From NCBI GenBank assembly GCA_029260155.1, contig JAJDDU010000184.1, forward strand, positions 1-17,371: DNA of 17,371 nt, given 5' to 3'. The notes beneath the pieces are model-generated. The model was not told the DNA's origin, did not search any database, and saw only the letters and a list, made by a program, of their open reading frames with translations. Positions 1 through 7,937 of the stretch are shown one piece after another. The DNA comes from Phycisphaerae bacterium (GTDB lineage Bacteria > Planctomycetota > Phycisphaerae > UBA1845). The position numbers and the translations under genes are program-made. Numbering within the stretch: the first letter of the stretch is position 1; every line of letters begins with the position of its first letter.

Positions 1-1316
1 CCGACGACCTGAAAGAAATGGTCGACACGCTACACCAAAATGGCATCGCGGTCGTGGTGGACATCGTGTGGAACCACTTCTCGGGGAGCGACAACTTCTT
101 GTGGGAGTACGATGGCAACCAGATCTACTTCGATACCCCGCCCGTGGACACAGATTGGGGTGCGCAGGCCGACTTCGACGAAGAGCAGGTTCGCGACTAC
201 TACGTCCACAGCATGCACTACTGGCTTGAGGAATTCCACATCGACGGGTTCCGCATGGACGCGACCGACTTCATGAACATGGACGGGTCGCCCCAAGCAG
301 GCGCCGGCTGGAGTCTGATGCAGCGTCTCAACGACGAGATGGACGCCCGTTGGATCGACAAGATCGCCATCGCCGAGCAGTTGCCCGACGATTCATGGGT
401 CACTCGCCCGTCCAGCCTGGGCGGGGCCGGATTCGACAGTCAGTGGCACGACAAGTTCACCGATGACGTTCGCCAGGAGATCTTCGACGCCGCGTTCGGC
501 AACCCGGAGATGTGGAAGATCCGCAACGCTGTGCTCGGAAGCGGCGCGTTCATGCAAGGCAGTCAAGTCGTCAATTACATCGAAACGCACGACGAAGCAT
601 GGGAACCCCGCGACCGATTCATCGTCACTATCGACTCCTCCGCGCCGCACGACGACGAGTTCGCCCAGGGGCGCAGCAAGCTAGGCCACGCGCTCGTCAT
701 GTTCTCGCCGGGGATTCCAATGTTCTTGCAGGGCTGCGAATTCCTGGAGGATACTCCGTTCGGCGCCAACGCGCCCTTTACGCCCGAAGCCCGTCTGGAT
801 TGGAACAAACCCACGACGTACGCCGGCTACTTCCAGTTCTTCAAGGATATGATCGCGACGCGGAAGCAGAACGGAGCACTGAAGGCCGGTTCGCCGGTCG
901 CCGTGAGTCATCTGAACGACACCGACAACGTCCTTGGCATTCACCGATGGAATACCGAAGGCAACGACCTGATGGTTGTGGTCAGTCTGAACAACAGTGA
1001 CCTGACCGACTATCGCGTCGGCTTCCCTCAATCGGGAATCTGGGACGAGATTCTCAACAGCCAGGCGGCGGTCTACGGTGGCAACGGATCGGGCAACGGC
1101 GGCAGCATCACCACTGAGTCGGTGTCGTACGACGGCTTCGCCGACTCCGCCCTGATCACCATGCCGAAGATGGGCGTTCTCGTGTTCCGCCTCCGCCCCG
1201 AAGGGCCCATACCGACCGTCACGACATGGGGCATCGTGGCCACCACGCTCCTCCTGGCAACCGCCGGAACGCTGGTATTCAGGCGGCGCACAACCCTACG
1301 ACCCTATGAAGGGTGA
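1..1316 (+). CDS. GH13 alpha-glucan enzyme, branching-enzyme-like, with IPTL-CTERM-like tail (5' truncated)
   Basis: The gene enters from the left edge; the first complete codon is at 3 and the true start lies outside. All four GH13 catalytic regions are visible: DIVWNH (nt 60-77), GFRMDA with the nucleophile Asp at nt 258, AIAEQ with the acid/base Glu at nt 375, and IETHDE with His/Asp at nt 588-593. The GGAGFDSQWHDKF stretch after region III and the later RLDW segment resemble 1,4-alpha-glucan branching enzymes and related GH13 proteins more than classic alpha-amylases. After a C-terminal beta domain the protein ends with IPTVTTWG, a hydrophobic helix and FRRR. This matches the IPTL-CTERM type of sorting signal, implying export and processing at the envelope. 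That is unusual for a branching enzyme, which is normally cytoplasmic, so the substrate is probably external alpha-glucan. Family is certain; exact activity is not. Confidence 0.9.
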   Translation, partial: DDLKEMVDTLHQNGIAVVVDIVWNHFSGSDNFLWEYDGNQIYFDTPPVDTDWGAQADFDEEQVRDYYVHSMHYWLEEFHIDGFRMDATDFMNMDGSPQAGAGWSLMQRLNDEMDARWIDKIAIAEQLPDDSWVTRPSSLGGAGFDSQWHDKFTDDVRQEIFDAAFGNPEMWKIRNAVLGSGAFMQGSQVVNYIETHDEAWEPRDRFIVTIDSSAPHDDEFAQGRSKLGHALVMFSPGIPMFLQGCEFLEDTPFGANAPFTPEARLDWNKPTTYAGYFQFFKDMIATRKQNGALKAGSPVAVSHLNDTDNVLGIHRWNTEGNDLMVVVSLNNSDLTDYRVGFPQSGIWDEILNSQAAVYGGNGSGNGGSITTESVSYDGFADSALITMPKMGVLVFRLRPEGPIPTVTTWGIVATTLLLATAGTLVFRRRTTLRPYEG

Positions 1317-1347
1317 AAAGTGACGCTGGATTCTGACGCGTGGGGCG

Positions 1348-1377
1348 TTGAAATACAGGCCGTCTTTCTGTTAGAAT
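1348..1377 (+). promoter_or_regulatory. Candidate sigma70-type promoter upstream of the 1509 gene
   Basis: TTGAAA (1348-1353) and TAGAAT (1372-1377) are separated by 18 bases; each hexamer matches its consensus at five of six positions. The site lies in the gap between the upstream GH13 gene and the secreted-protein gene, leaving a leader of about 125 bases. Such a match in GC-rich DNA is suggestive, but there is no transcript evidence. Confidence 0.4.
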
Positions 1378-1411
1378 GTTGCGAAGGTCTGCCCCTGGGC
1401 GAGGACTGATA

Positions 1412-1461
1412 CACGGACTCAGAGTTGACTGTTTTGGGGGTTCGGACTCCACGGACTGAGA
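1412..1461 (+). repeat. Direct repeat pair in leader of the 1509 gene
   Basis: CACGGACTCAGA (1412-1423) and CACGGACTGAGA (1450-1461) match at 11 of 12 bases, with starts 38 bases apart. They lie between the candidate promoter and the ribosome binding site. They could bind a regulator or be coincidental. Confidence 0.3.
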
Positions 1462-1508
1462 TGTCCAAGCCGGATCCAGATTGGCCTAAAAGGAAGGTGA
1501 AGGAACCG

Positions 1509-4500
1509 ATGATCATTCGAAGCGTATTGACGGCTCTAGTTTTGGGACTGGCAACACTCGCCGTTGCGGCCCCGCCGGGAATCCTCGACGGCGAGAACAT
1601 CCCCGCTGATTTCACCGCTGCCGATGCCGGGGCGCTGAAGGCCACACAGCGAAACAGCACGCAGTTCGGCGATTACTTCGACGTTCCAGGACTGTGGATC
1701 CCAGGCAGCGAGACCGACCAGCTATTTGTCGCCAAGTCCGCGGACAAGCTGTACATTGCTATCTCCGGCAATCTGGAAGGCATCGGCCACGCTTGGTTGA
1801 TCGGCATCAACGTCCCTGATCGCACGGGCCAGCAAGCTGAGAACCGCAGTGAAGGGTCCAGTTGGTGCGGGGATCCCTATAGCTTCGACCCTCCGTGGAC
1901 GCTCCAGAGATCGGCCCGCGATGTGATCATCGATGACGGTGGGACGCCGGGTGACACGCCCGAAGACCGGGCCGATGATACCTGGTCGTACGGCGTCGAC
2001 AGCGGGATGGTCTTTCCGTGCGACACCGACTACGTCATCTCCATCGATACGTTCTCCGGCACGCTTGGTGTGCATCTGTATACGCTCCACGATCCCGCCG
2101 GCCCAGGTGCCGGCACTTGGGATCCCACCCCCGACAACCTTTTGGATCTCCCCGACGCGACCCTGTACGCCGAAAAACTGCGAGCCGCCGACAGCGGGAC
2201 CAATGACGGCGATGATATCCTCTTCGAGTTCAACACCTCCGGGTTCACCGAGGGCGGTTTCGACAACACCAACGAGTTTGGCGTCACCGACACGGACGGT
2301 TCGTCTGCCGCCACCGCGACTACAGGGCTTGAGTTGGCCATTCCGTTCGCAACCTTGCAGACCGATTCCGGACCGCTTACCGGCGCCGAAACAATTGGTG
2401 TCTATGTCCTCCTCGCCGACGGTAGAGAAAACGGTTGCGCGGGCGACAACTGGGGGCACATCGTCAATCAGGTGCTGCCGCCGCTCGCCGCCGGTGGTGT
2501 CTGCGACACCCCGCCGGGGCTGATCGGTTTTAGACCCGATCTCTCGACGGTGATGAGTTGCTTGGACGTTCCCTTGAGCTCAACCCCCACGTTCGGGGGT
2601 GGCGATGATTCCGCCAACGGCATCATCGATCCCGCCGACTACGGCGGCGCCGCCATCGCGACCCAGGCCTGCCCGACACCGTATGGTGATCAGTTCTTCG
2701 ATCTCACGCAGAATGGTCGCGGCGGCGGCTCCGAGCTGGATGCGCTCTACGTCACCAGCGACGCGGTGAACCTCTACGTGGGCATCACCGGCAACCTGCA
2801 AGAGAACGGCGACAAGATGCAAATTTGGATTGACAATGGCATCGGCGCCATTGGAGAGCATACGCTTACGTGGGACGGCATGGGGGGTCCCGGCGACGGC
2901 ATGGAAGGCGACGCAATGCCGCCGCTTCCGGATACAACAACCGATGCGCTGTTCGATTACGCGCTGTCCGTCAACATCGAAGGCCCGGCCACCGACCCCG
3001 ACAGGAAAGTCTGGGCGGACCTATGGGACATCATCGCCCAAACATCCACCTTCAAAGGCTTCTCGATCAGGGAGAGCGGTAATGGTGACATGGACGCGAG
3101 CGGCGGGTCGAACCAATGGGGCATGAAGATCGCGCTCAACAACCTCAACACGGCCGGCGTGCCGGGCTGCCAGCCTCTTGAGGTGGGCTGCTTGGATAAC
3201 TTCGGGAACCCGACCATACACAATTGGTCTGACGATATTGCAACGGTCGAAGCCCTCGCCGCGGGCGTGACCACTGGGTTCGAAATCTGCATACCGCTCG
3301 CGGACATCGGCATCAATCCCTGCGACGGTCCGGCCACGATTCACCTCTGGGCGCACATAACTGGGTCCAACGGCTGGCGATCGAACCAGTCGCTCCCGTC
3401 GATGCGCCCCGAAGCGGGGAACGCCGATTCCACTGAACAAGTTCAAAACGCGGGGAGCATCGTCACCGACTGGTTCGGTCCCTTCTTCGGCCTCCCAGAG
3501 GAGTTCTACCGCGCCGTAACCGCAACCCACGTGACCACGGCGCTGGTTACGCCCGTGAACGACTGCGATAGCAGCGGCACCGAAGACGTCTGCGACATCC
3601 TCAACGACCCGAGCATTGACCTCGACTTCAGCGGCGTGCCGGACGTGTGCGAAATCGTCACGTGCACCGTCGTCGCAGATTGCGCCGATCCTCTCGGCGA
3701 CGGAGTGACCGATGACGTCTGCGTCTCGTGGGAGTGTCTTGCCGGAATCTGCGTGGCCACGGATCTGAGTGTTCCGTCTGACATGGGCAGTCCCCTCGGC
3801 GACTGCGCCCCGGACACGTTCTGCAGCCTCGCCGACGCGCTGCATGCGTTGACGTGCTTTGCGGGCACAAACACCTGCGACAGGCTCAACATTGACGCGG
3901 GCCAAGCGCTCGGTGTTTGTGCGCCGGACGGCTTCTGCAACCTGGCCGACGCGCTGCATGCCTTGACCTGTTTCGCGGGCACCAACACGTGTGCGTGCGG
4001 TCCGGCTCCGGATGGGACGAGCGGCCCAACGGTCGGCGGTTCTGCTGTGCTGCGTGCGGTGGCCGATGCTCGGTCGATCAAGGCAGGCAGTGAGGTGCAG
4101 GTCCGCATGTTCGTGGACGAGCCTCTCGACGCTTTGCTCGGTTACCAGTTGACAGCCGTCGTAAGTGGTGGGCGTAGGGGTTCGCTGGAGTTGATGGACA
4201 TCGCTGTCGAGTCCCGTCGCGACGCGGTCTACACCGGTGCGGCCAATGCGTTCTCGGCGTTCAACATTGAGAACCGTCAGATGCTGGCCGGTGACTTCGA
4301 CGGCCCCGTTTCGACACGTGCCAACGGCTACCTGGCCACCTTCACGTTCCGTGCGTCGGAGGACGCGGTGGGTGCGTTTGTCGTTGACGTTGTTCGCGAC
4401 GACCTGACTCAGACATTGATGGTCGGCGCAGAGCAGAGCGAGGAAATCGTCGTCAGAAGCACGGCGCCGGCCGTCGTCGTCGTGACCTCGAACGGAGCAC

Positions 4501-4514
4501 GCAGCGTGCGGTAG
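1509..4514 (+). CDS. Secreted multi-domain protein with dockerin-like repeats and cohesin-like C-terminal domain
   Basis: The start at 1509 is preferred over an in-frame GTG at 1425. It directly precedes a clean signal peptide (MIIRSVLTALVLGLATLAVA, residues 1-20), and AGGAAGG/AAGGAA lie just upstream. The mature protein has two similar beta-rich domains, about residues 24-335 and 360-670. Each contains a 'GD-F-D...LYV/I-I-GNL' pattern reminiscent of CBM9/DOMON-like sugar-binding folds; this assignment is tentative. Residues 685-715 (DCDSSGTEDVCD ... DFSGVPDVCE) resemble the Asp-rich Ca-binding repeats common in planctomycete exported proteins. Two dockerin-like units, C-x-PD-x-FC-x-LADALHALTCFAG, occupy 766-790 and 804-828 with a 38-residue period. 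Residues ~837-995 form a cohesin-like beta domain with the signature GYLATFTFRASEDAVGAF. The neighbours are two GH13 enzymes, so a role in binding or organising alpha-glucan degradation at the cell surface is plausible but inferred. No catalytic motif is seen. Confidence 0.85.
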   Translation: MIIRSVLTALVLGLATLAVAAPPGILDGENIPADFTAADAGALKATQRNSTQFGDYFDVPGLWIPGSETDQLFVAKSADKLYIAISGNLEGIGHAWLIGINVPDRTGQQAENRSEGSSWCGDPYSFDPPWTLQRSARDVIIDDGGTPGDTPEDRADDTWSYGVDSGMVFPCDTDYVISIDTFSGTLGVHLYTLHDPAGPGAGTWDPTPDNLLDLPDATLYAEKLRAADSGTNDGDDILFEFNTSGFTEGGFDNTNEFGVTDTDGSSAATATTGLELAIPFATLQTDSGPLTGAETIGVYVLLADGRENGCAGDNWGHIVNQVLPPLAAGGVCDTPPGLIGFRPDLSTVMSCLDVPLSSTPTFGGGDDSANGIIDPADYGGAAIATQACPTPYGDQFFDLTQNGRGGGSELDALYVTSDAVNLYVGITGNLQENGDKMQIWIDNGIGAIGEHTLTWDGMGGPGDGMEGDAMPPLPDTTTDALFDYALSVNIEGPATDPDRKVWADLWDIIAQTSTFKGFSIRESGNGDMDASGGSNQWGMKIALNNLNTAGVPGCQPLEVGCLDNFGNPTIHNWSDDIATVEALAAGVTTGFEICIPLADIGINPCDGPATIHLWAHITGSNGWRSNQSLPSMRPEAGNADSTEQVQNAGSIVTDWFGPFFGLPEEFYRAVTATHVTTALVTPVNDCDSSGTEDVCDILNDPSIDLDFSGVPDVCEIVTCTVVADCADPLGDGVTDDVCVSWECLAGICVATDLSVPSDMGSPLGDCAPDTFCSLADALHALTCFAGTNTCDRLNIDAGQALGVCAPDGFCNLADALHALTCFAGTNTCACGPAPDGTSGPTVGGSAVLRAVADARSIKAGSEVQVRMFVDEPLDALLGYQLTAVVSGGRRGSLELMDIAVESRRDAVYTGAANAFSAFNIENRQMLAGDFDGPVSTRANGYLATFTFRASEDAVGAFVVDVVRDDLTQTLMVGAEQSEEIVVRSTAPAVVVVTSNGARSVR
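3804..3992 (+). repeat. Tandem dockerin-like coding repeat, two units of 75 nt with a 114-nt period
   Basis: Unit 1 (3804-3878) encodes CAPDTFCSLADALHALTCFAG plus four further residues. Unit 2 (3918-3992) encodes the same pattern with PDGFCN in place of PDTFCS. The 13-residue linker contains NIDAG. The same duplication with the same period occurs in the minus-strand protein at 7704-7892. Confidence 0.85.
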
Positions 4515-4644
4515 AAAAGCAAACCTGCGGCCGGCATCGCAAGCCGACGCGGCAAGAGTGAACTTTTCCGGGCGTCGTGACGCACCATGGCGTGCAGTTA
4601 CGGCGCCCGGTCTGCATCCGAATTAGGCTCAATGAAAGTCAAAA

Positions 4645-7119
4645 ATGAAAACTCACCGCTTACGCCAATGCAACACTCTTGCAAGATCCGCGTTGCGTGT
4701 CGTCGCCGCAGCGATTCCGCTATTCGCGTTCGTCTCGACGCGCGCGGATGCCGCACCCTGGCCGCCCGCGCCACCCATCGATGCACCCACCGGCCAAGAC
4801 TCCGGACCGATGCCCGACTCCATCACAACGCAGCCCGCCGGCGCCAACGCATGGAAATGCTCGTTCAGCTATCGCGGCAAGAACGCTCGCGGCGTCGCCT
4901 TGGTCGGCAGCTTCAACGGTTGGAACCAGACCGCCAACCCAATGACCGATCGCGACGGTGACGGTCTCTGGAAAACCACATTCGTACTCACCTCCGCATC
5001 ACATCGATACAAGTTCCTCGTTGACGGAACCAATTGGTTGCCCGATCCGAGGAATCCCCATCGTGACCCCGACGGCTTCGGCGGGCATAACTCCGTCCTG
5101 AAACTCGGGCGGCTCGCTCACATGACCCAATCCTCCGCAGCCACCGGCGACGACAGAATCGACCCGATTGGCTTGGAGCACGCGCCCGAGCGATCACTCT
5201 ACTCTCAGTGGCTCGACCAAAACCACCTGCTGCTGCGCTTTCGCACTTTCACCAACGATGTGCAGAGTGTGAGCGTCGTCGTCCGTCAAGGCCAAACCGC
5301 CCCAATGCACGTCATTCGTAAGGGCCCGCTCTTTACGCATCACGAGGCGAGAATCGCGATCCCCGCGCAGCGAAAATCCGTTGATTACACCTTCGTTCTC
5401 ACCGACGGGTCGCTGCGCGTAAGCGACAGTAAGAGCTACGTCGCCGATGCCGACAGCGCTGCGATGATCTCCACGCCAGACTGGGCAAAGCACGCCGTCT
5501 GGTATCAGATCATGTTGGAGCGCTTCCGCAACGGCGACCCAGCCAACGATCCGCAACCCTCCCGTCCCTGGACCAGCGAGTGGTTCACGCCCTCCCCGTG
5601 GGAAGGACAAGATGGCCAATCGTTCTATGGCGGATACGTGTTCAGCCGCCACTACGGCGGTGATATCGATGGACTGGAACAGAAACTCCCCTACCTGAAG
5701 GAACTCGGAATAAACGCCATCTACCTGAACCCGATTTTCAAGGCCGAGTCTCATCACAAGTACGACGCCATCAACTACGTACACATCGACGACCACTTCG
5801 GCACCAAAGGCGACTACGCGGAGGTTGCTGCCAAAGAGGACTTGCTCAAACCCGCCACGTGGAAGTGGACGCAGACAGACCGCCGGTTCTTACAATTCAT
5901 GAAGAAGGCTCACAAGGCGGGATTCCACGTCATCCTCGACGGCGTCTTCAACCACGTCGGCACAGCCCACCCAGCCTTTCAGGACGTACGTGAACACGGC
6001 CGGAAATCGCGATTCGCGGACTGGTTCGACATCACCAGTTGGGAGCCGTTCCGCTACAATGGGTGGGCCGGCTTCGGCGGCCTGCCGGTCTTCAAGAAGA
6101 ACCCAAACGGGCTCGCCAGCGAAGCCGTCAAACAGCACATCTTCGCCGTCACCCGACGCTGGATGGACCCCAACGGCGACGGCGATCCCAGCGACGGAAT
6201 AGACGGCTGGCGACTCGATGTGCCGCAGGACATCCCGGCCCCCTTCTGGGTCGAATGGTGTCGCCTGGTCAGGTCGATCAATCCGCAAGCGTACATCGTC
6301 GGCGAAATCTGGGACCAAGCAGACGGCTGGCTCGACGGCAAACGCTTCGACGCCGTCATGAACTACCGATTTGCTGATCCCGCCACCGCGTGGATCAGCC
6401 ACGGCAAACGCAAACTCACGGTGTCCGAGTTGGATCGCCGATTGGCCGACCTCCGAATGGCCTACCCCCAACAGGTCACCTACGTCCTGCAGAATCTCGT
6501 CGACAGTCACGACACCGACCGCCTCGCGTCCATGATCCAGAACCCGGATCGCGAGTACGACAAAATGAACCGCCCCCAGAGCGACAACCCCAGCTACGAC
6601 AACTCAAGGCCCACGCCCGCAGCCTACCGACGCGCCCGTCTGATGGCCTTCCTTCAGATGACATACGTTGGCGCTCCAATGATCTACTACGGAGACGAAG
6701 CCGGCATGTGGGGCGCTGACGACCCCACCGATCGCAAGCCGATGCTATGGTCAGACCTCGAACCCTACGACAAGCCCGACGAAAACCACGTCGCGAAGGA
6801 CCACCTAGCTTTCTACACCCGCGCCATCGGCCTGAGAAACGCGCATTCCGCCCTTCGCACGGGCTCGTTCCAGACCCTGCTCGCCGACGACGAAGCCGAC
6901 GTGTGGGCATTCCTGCGCGCCGATGAGCGGGAGAAGCTAATCGTCGTGATCAACGCTTCCAACAGTGCCCGCCGTGTTCGCATCCCCCTGCCCGCCGACG
7001 CACCGCAAACGTGGAAGCCCATATTCGGAAACACAAAAGACGTGCAGCCAAGCGAAACCGGGCTGCACGTCTTCGTCCCCGCGACGGAGGGGCTGGTCCT
7101 CGCGGCTCAACGTCGTTAG
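4645..7119 (+). CDS. Secreted GH13 alpha-amylase/neopullulanase-type enzyme with CBM48-like module
   Basis: The 824-residue protein hydrolyses or rearranges alpha-1,4/1,6-glucans by family. Residues 1-36 are a signal peptide (hydrophobic core VVAAAIPLFAFVS, cleavage near ADA/AP). A CBM48-like glycogen-binding module spans about 68-155 with VGSFNGWN (GSFNGW 88-93) and YKFLVDG. A second beta domain (~175-275) precedes the catalytic barrel, which opens with AVWYQIMLERFRNGD. Catalytic regions are intact: DGVFNH (432-437), DGWRLDVPQ with Arg523 and nucleophile Asp525, VGEIWD with Glu554, and VDSHDTDR with His622-Asp623. A C-terminal beta domain covers about 745-824. The N-domain order and the GDxDG segment before the barrel fit neopullulanase or maltogenic-amylase-type GH13 rather than plain alpha-amylase. 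There is no sorting tail, unlike the upstream GH13. The stop overlaps the stop of the convergent gene. The start follows a weak AGG-containing leader; the signal peptide supports it. Confidence 0.93.
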   Translation: MKTHRLRQCNTLARSALRVVAAAIPLFAFVSTRADAAPWPPAPPIDAPTGQDSGPMPDSITTQPAGANAWKCSFSYRGKNARGVALVGSFNGWNQTANPMTDRDGDGLWKTTFVLTSASHRYKFLVDGTNWLPDPRNPHRDPDGFGGHNSVLKLGRLAHMTQSSAATGDDRIDPIGLEHAPERSLYSQWLDQNHLLLRFRTFTNDVQSVSVVVRQGQTAPMHVIRKGPLFTHHEARIAIPAQRKSVDYTFVLTDGSLRVSDSKSYVADADSAAMISTPDWAKHAVWYQIMLERFRNGDPANDPQPSRPWTSEWFTPSPWEGQDGQSFYGGYVFSRHYGGDIDGLEQKLPYLKELGINAIYLNPIFKAESHHKYDAINYVHIDDHFGTKGDYAEVAAKEDLLKPATWKWTQTDRRFLQFMKKAHKAGFHVILDGVFNHVGTAHPAFQDVREHGRKSRFADWFDITSWEPFRYNGWAGFGGLPVFKKNPNGLASEAVKQHIFAVTRRWMDPNGDGDPSDGIDGWRLDVPQDIPAPFWVEWCRLVRSINPQAYIVGEIWDQADGWLDGKRFDAVMNYRFADPATAWISHGKRKLTVSELDRRLADLRMAYPQQVTYVLQNLVDSHDTDRLASMIQNPDREYDKMNRPQSDNPSYDNSRPTPAAYRRARLMAFLQMTYVGAPMIYYGDEAGMWGADDPTDRKPMLWSDLEPYDKPDENHVAKDHLAFYTRAIGLRNAHSALRTGSFQTLLADDEADVWAFLRADEREKLIVVINASNSARRVRIPLPADAPQTWKPIFGNTKDVQPSETGLHVFVPATEGLVLAAQRR

Positions 7120-7937
7120 AGTCCCGACGAGCGACTACCCTCCGCCCGCGCGATGGTGATCACAGCCGGTACGGTACTGCTCACGTTAATCTTGTCCGTT
7201 TGCTCCGCACCAACCAGAAACGTCTGACTCGAATCGGACCCGTCGTCTTGCACGTCTATCACGAAGGTGCCCACCGCATCCGTGGACGCACGGTAGGTGA
7301 ACGTGGCCAAGTAGCCCTTGCCCGTGGTGACGGCGCTGCCGCCGAACAGGCCGCCGAGCATCTGCCCGTTACCGATATTGAACGCTTCGTACACGTCGTC
7401 GCCAATCTCCGCGAACACGAAGTCCTCGTGCTCTTCGATCGAAATGTCGACGAGTTCAAGCGATCCAATCCGTCCGCCGCTCACACCGATGTGCAGCTGA
7501 TAGCCAAGCATGGGCAGGGCGGGTGTCACCTGCCGTCCGCCGCTGACGTTTGATGGCTGGTGGTCGAAGGCGGATCCATCCATGAACACGCGCACCTCCA
7601 GTTCTTCACCCCGCTGCACCACTCGACGATCCGCAACCGCAATGAGCGAAGCTTCACCAACAACACTCGGCTCCACGTGTACCTCCGGCGATGCGCCGCA
7701 AGAGCACGCGTTGTCGCCGGCAAAACACGTCAGGGCGTGCAATGCGTCCGCCAGATTGCAGAAGCCGTCCGGGGCGCACGCCCCGAGCGCGCCGCCGGCG
7801 TCGATGTTGATCGTGTCGCAGGCGTTGTCGCCGGCGAAGCACGTCAGCGCCGTCAGCGCGTCGGCCAGATTGCAGAATGTGTCGGGTATGCACGCCCCGA
7901 GCGGACCGCCCATGTCGGAAGGCGTCGACTTGGGCAC
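7116..7937 (-). CDS. C-terminal dockerin-like/cohesin-like part of the large secreted protein, separated by a frameshift
   Basis: This frame encodes 273 residues from a GTG at 7937. The sensible sequence starts earlier, at about 7970 (WWECNEGTCNSV), with no start codon or ribosome site there, so it is a continuation of the upstream reading rather than a separate gene. It contains two dockerin-like units with CxPDxFCNLADALxALTCFAG, then a cohesin-like beta domain with GYLATFTYRASTDAVGTF and VPAVITIA at the end. It aligns along its whole length with the C-terminal ~250 residues of the 1509-4514 protein; compare PSDMGGPLGAC with PSDMGSPLGDC and WECNEGTC with WECLAGIC. TAA at 7116-7118 overlaps the TAG of the convergent amylase gene. 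Conservation of the module argues that the frame was recently functional, or that the break is a sequencing or assembly error. Confidence 0.8.
   Translation of the reverse strand: MPKSTPSDMGGPLGACIPDTFCNLADALTALTCFAGDNACDTINIDAGGALGACAPDGFCNLADALHALTCFAGDNACSCGASPEVHVEPSVVGEASLIAVADRRVVQRGEELEVRVFMDGSAFDHQPSNVSGGRQVTPALPMLGYQLHIGVSGGRIGSLELVDISIEEHEDFVFAEIGDDVYEAFNIGNGQMLGGLFGGSAVTTGKGYLATFTYRASTDAVGTFVIDVQDDGSDSSQTFLVGAEQTDKINVSSTVPAVITIARAEGSRSSGL

Noticed and set aside
3021..3959. Open frame of 312 codons on the minus strand
   Set aside because: It is the shadow of the secreted protein; the opposite frame has continuous domain and repeat structure.
4515..4644. Terminator or riboswitch between the secreted-protein and amylase genes
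   Set aside because: Only a short palindrome (GCGTC/GACGC at 4572-4583) is present. There is no T tract and no recognisable aptamer.
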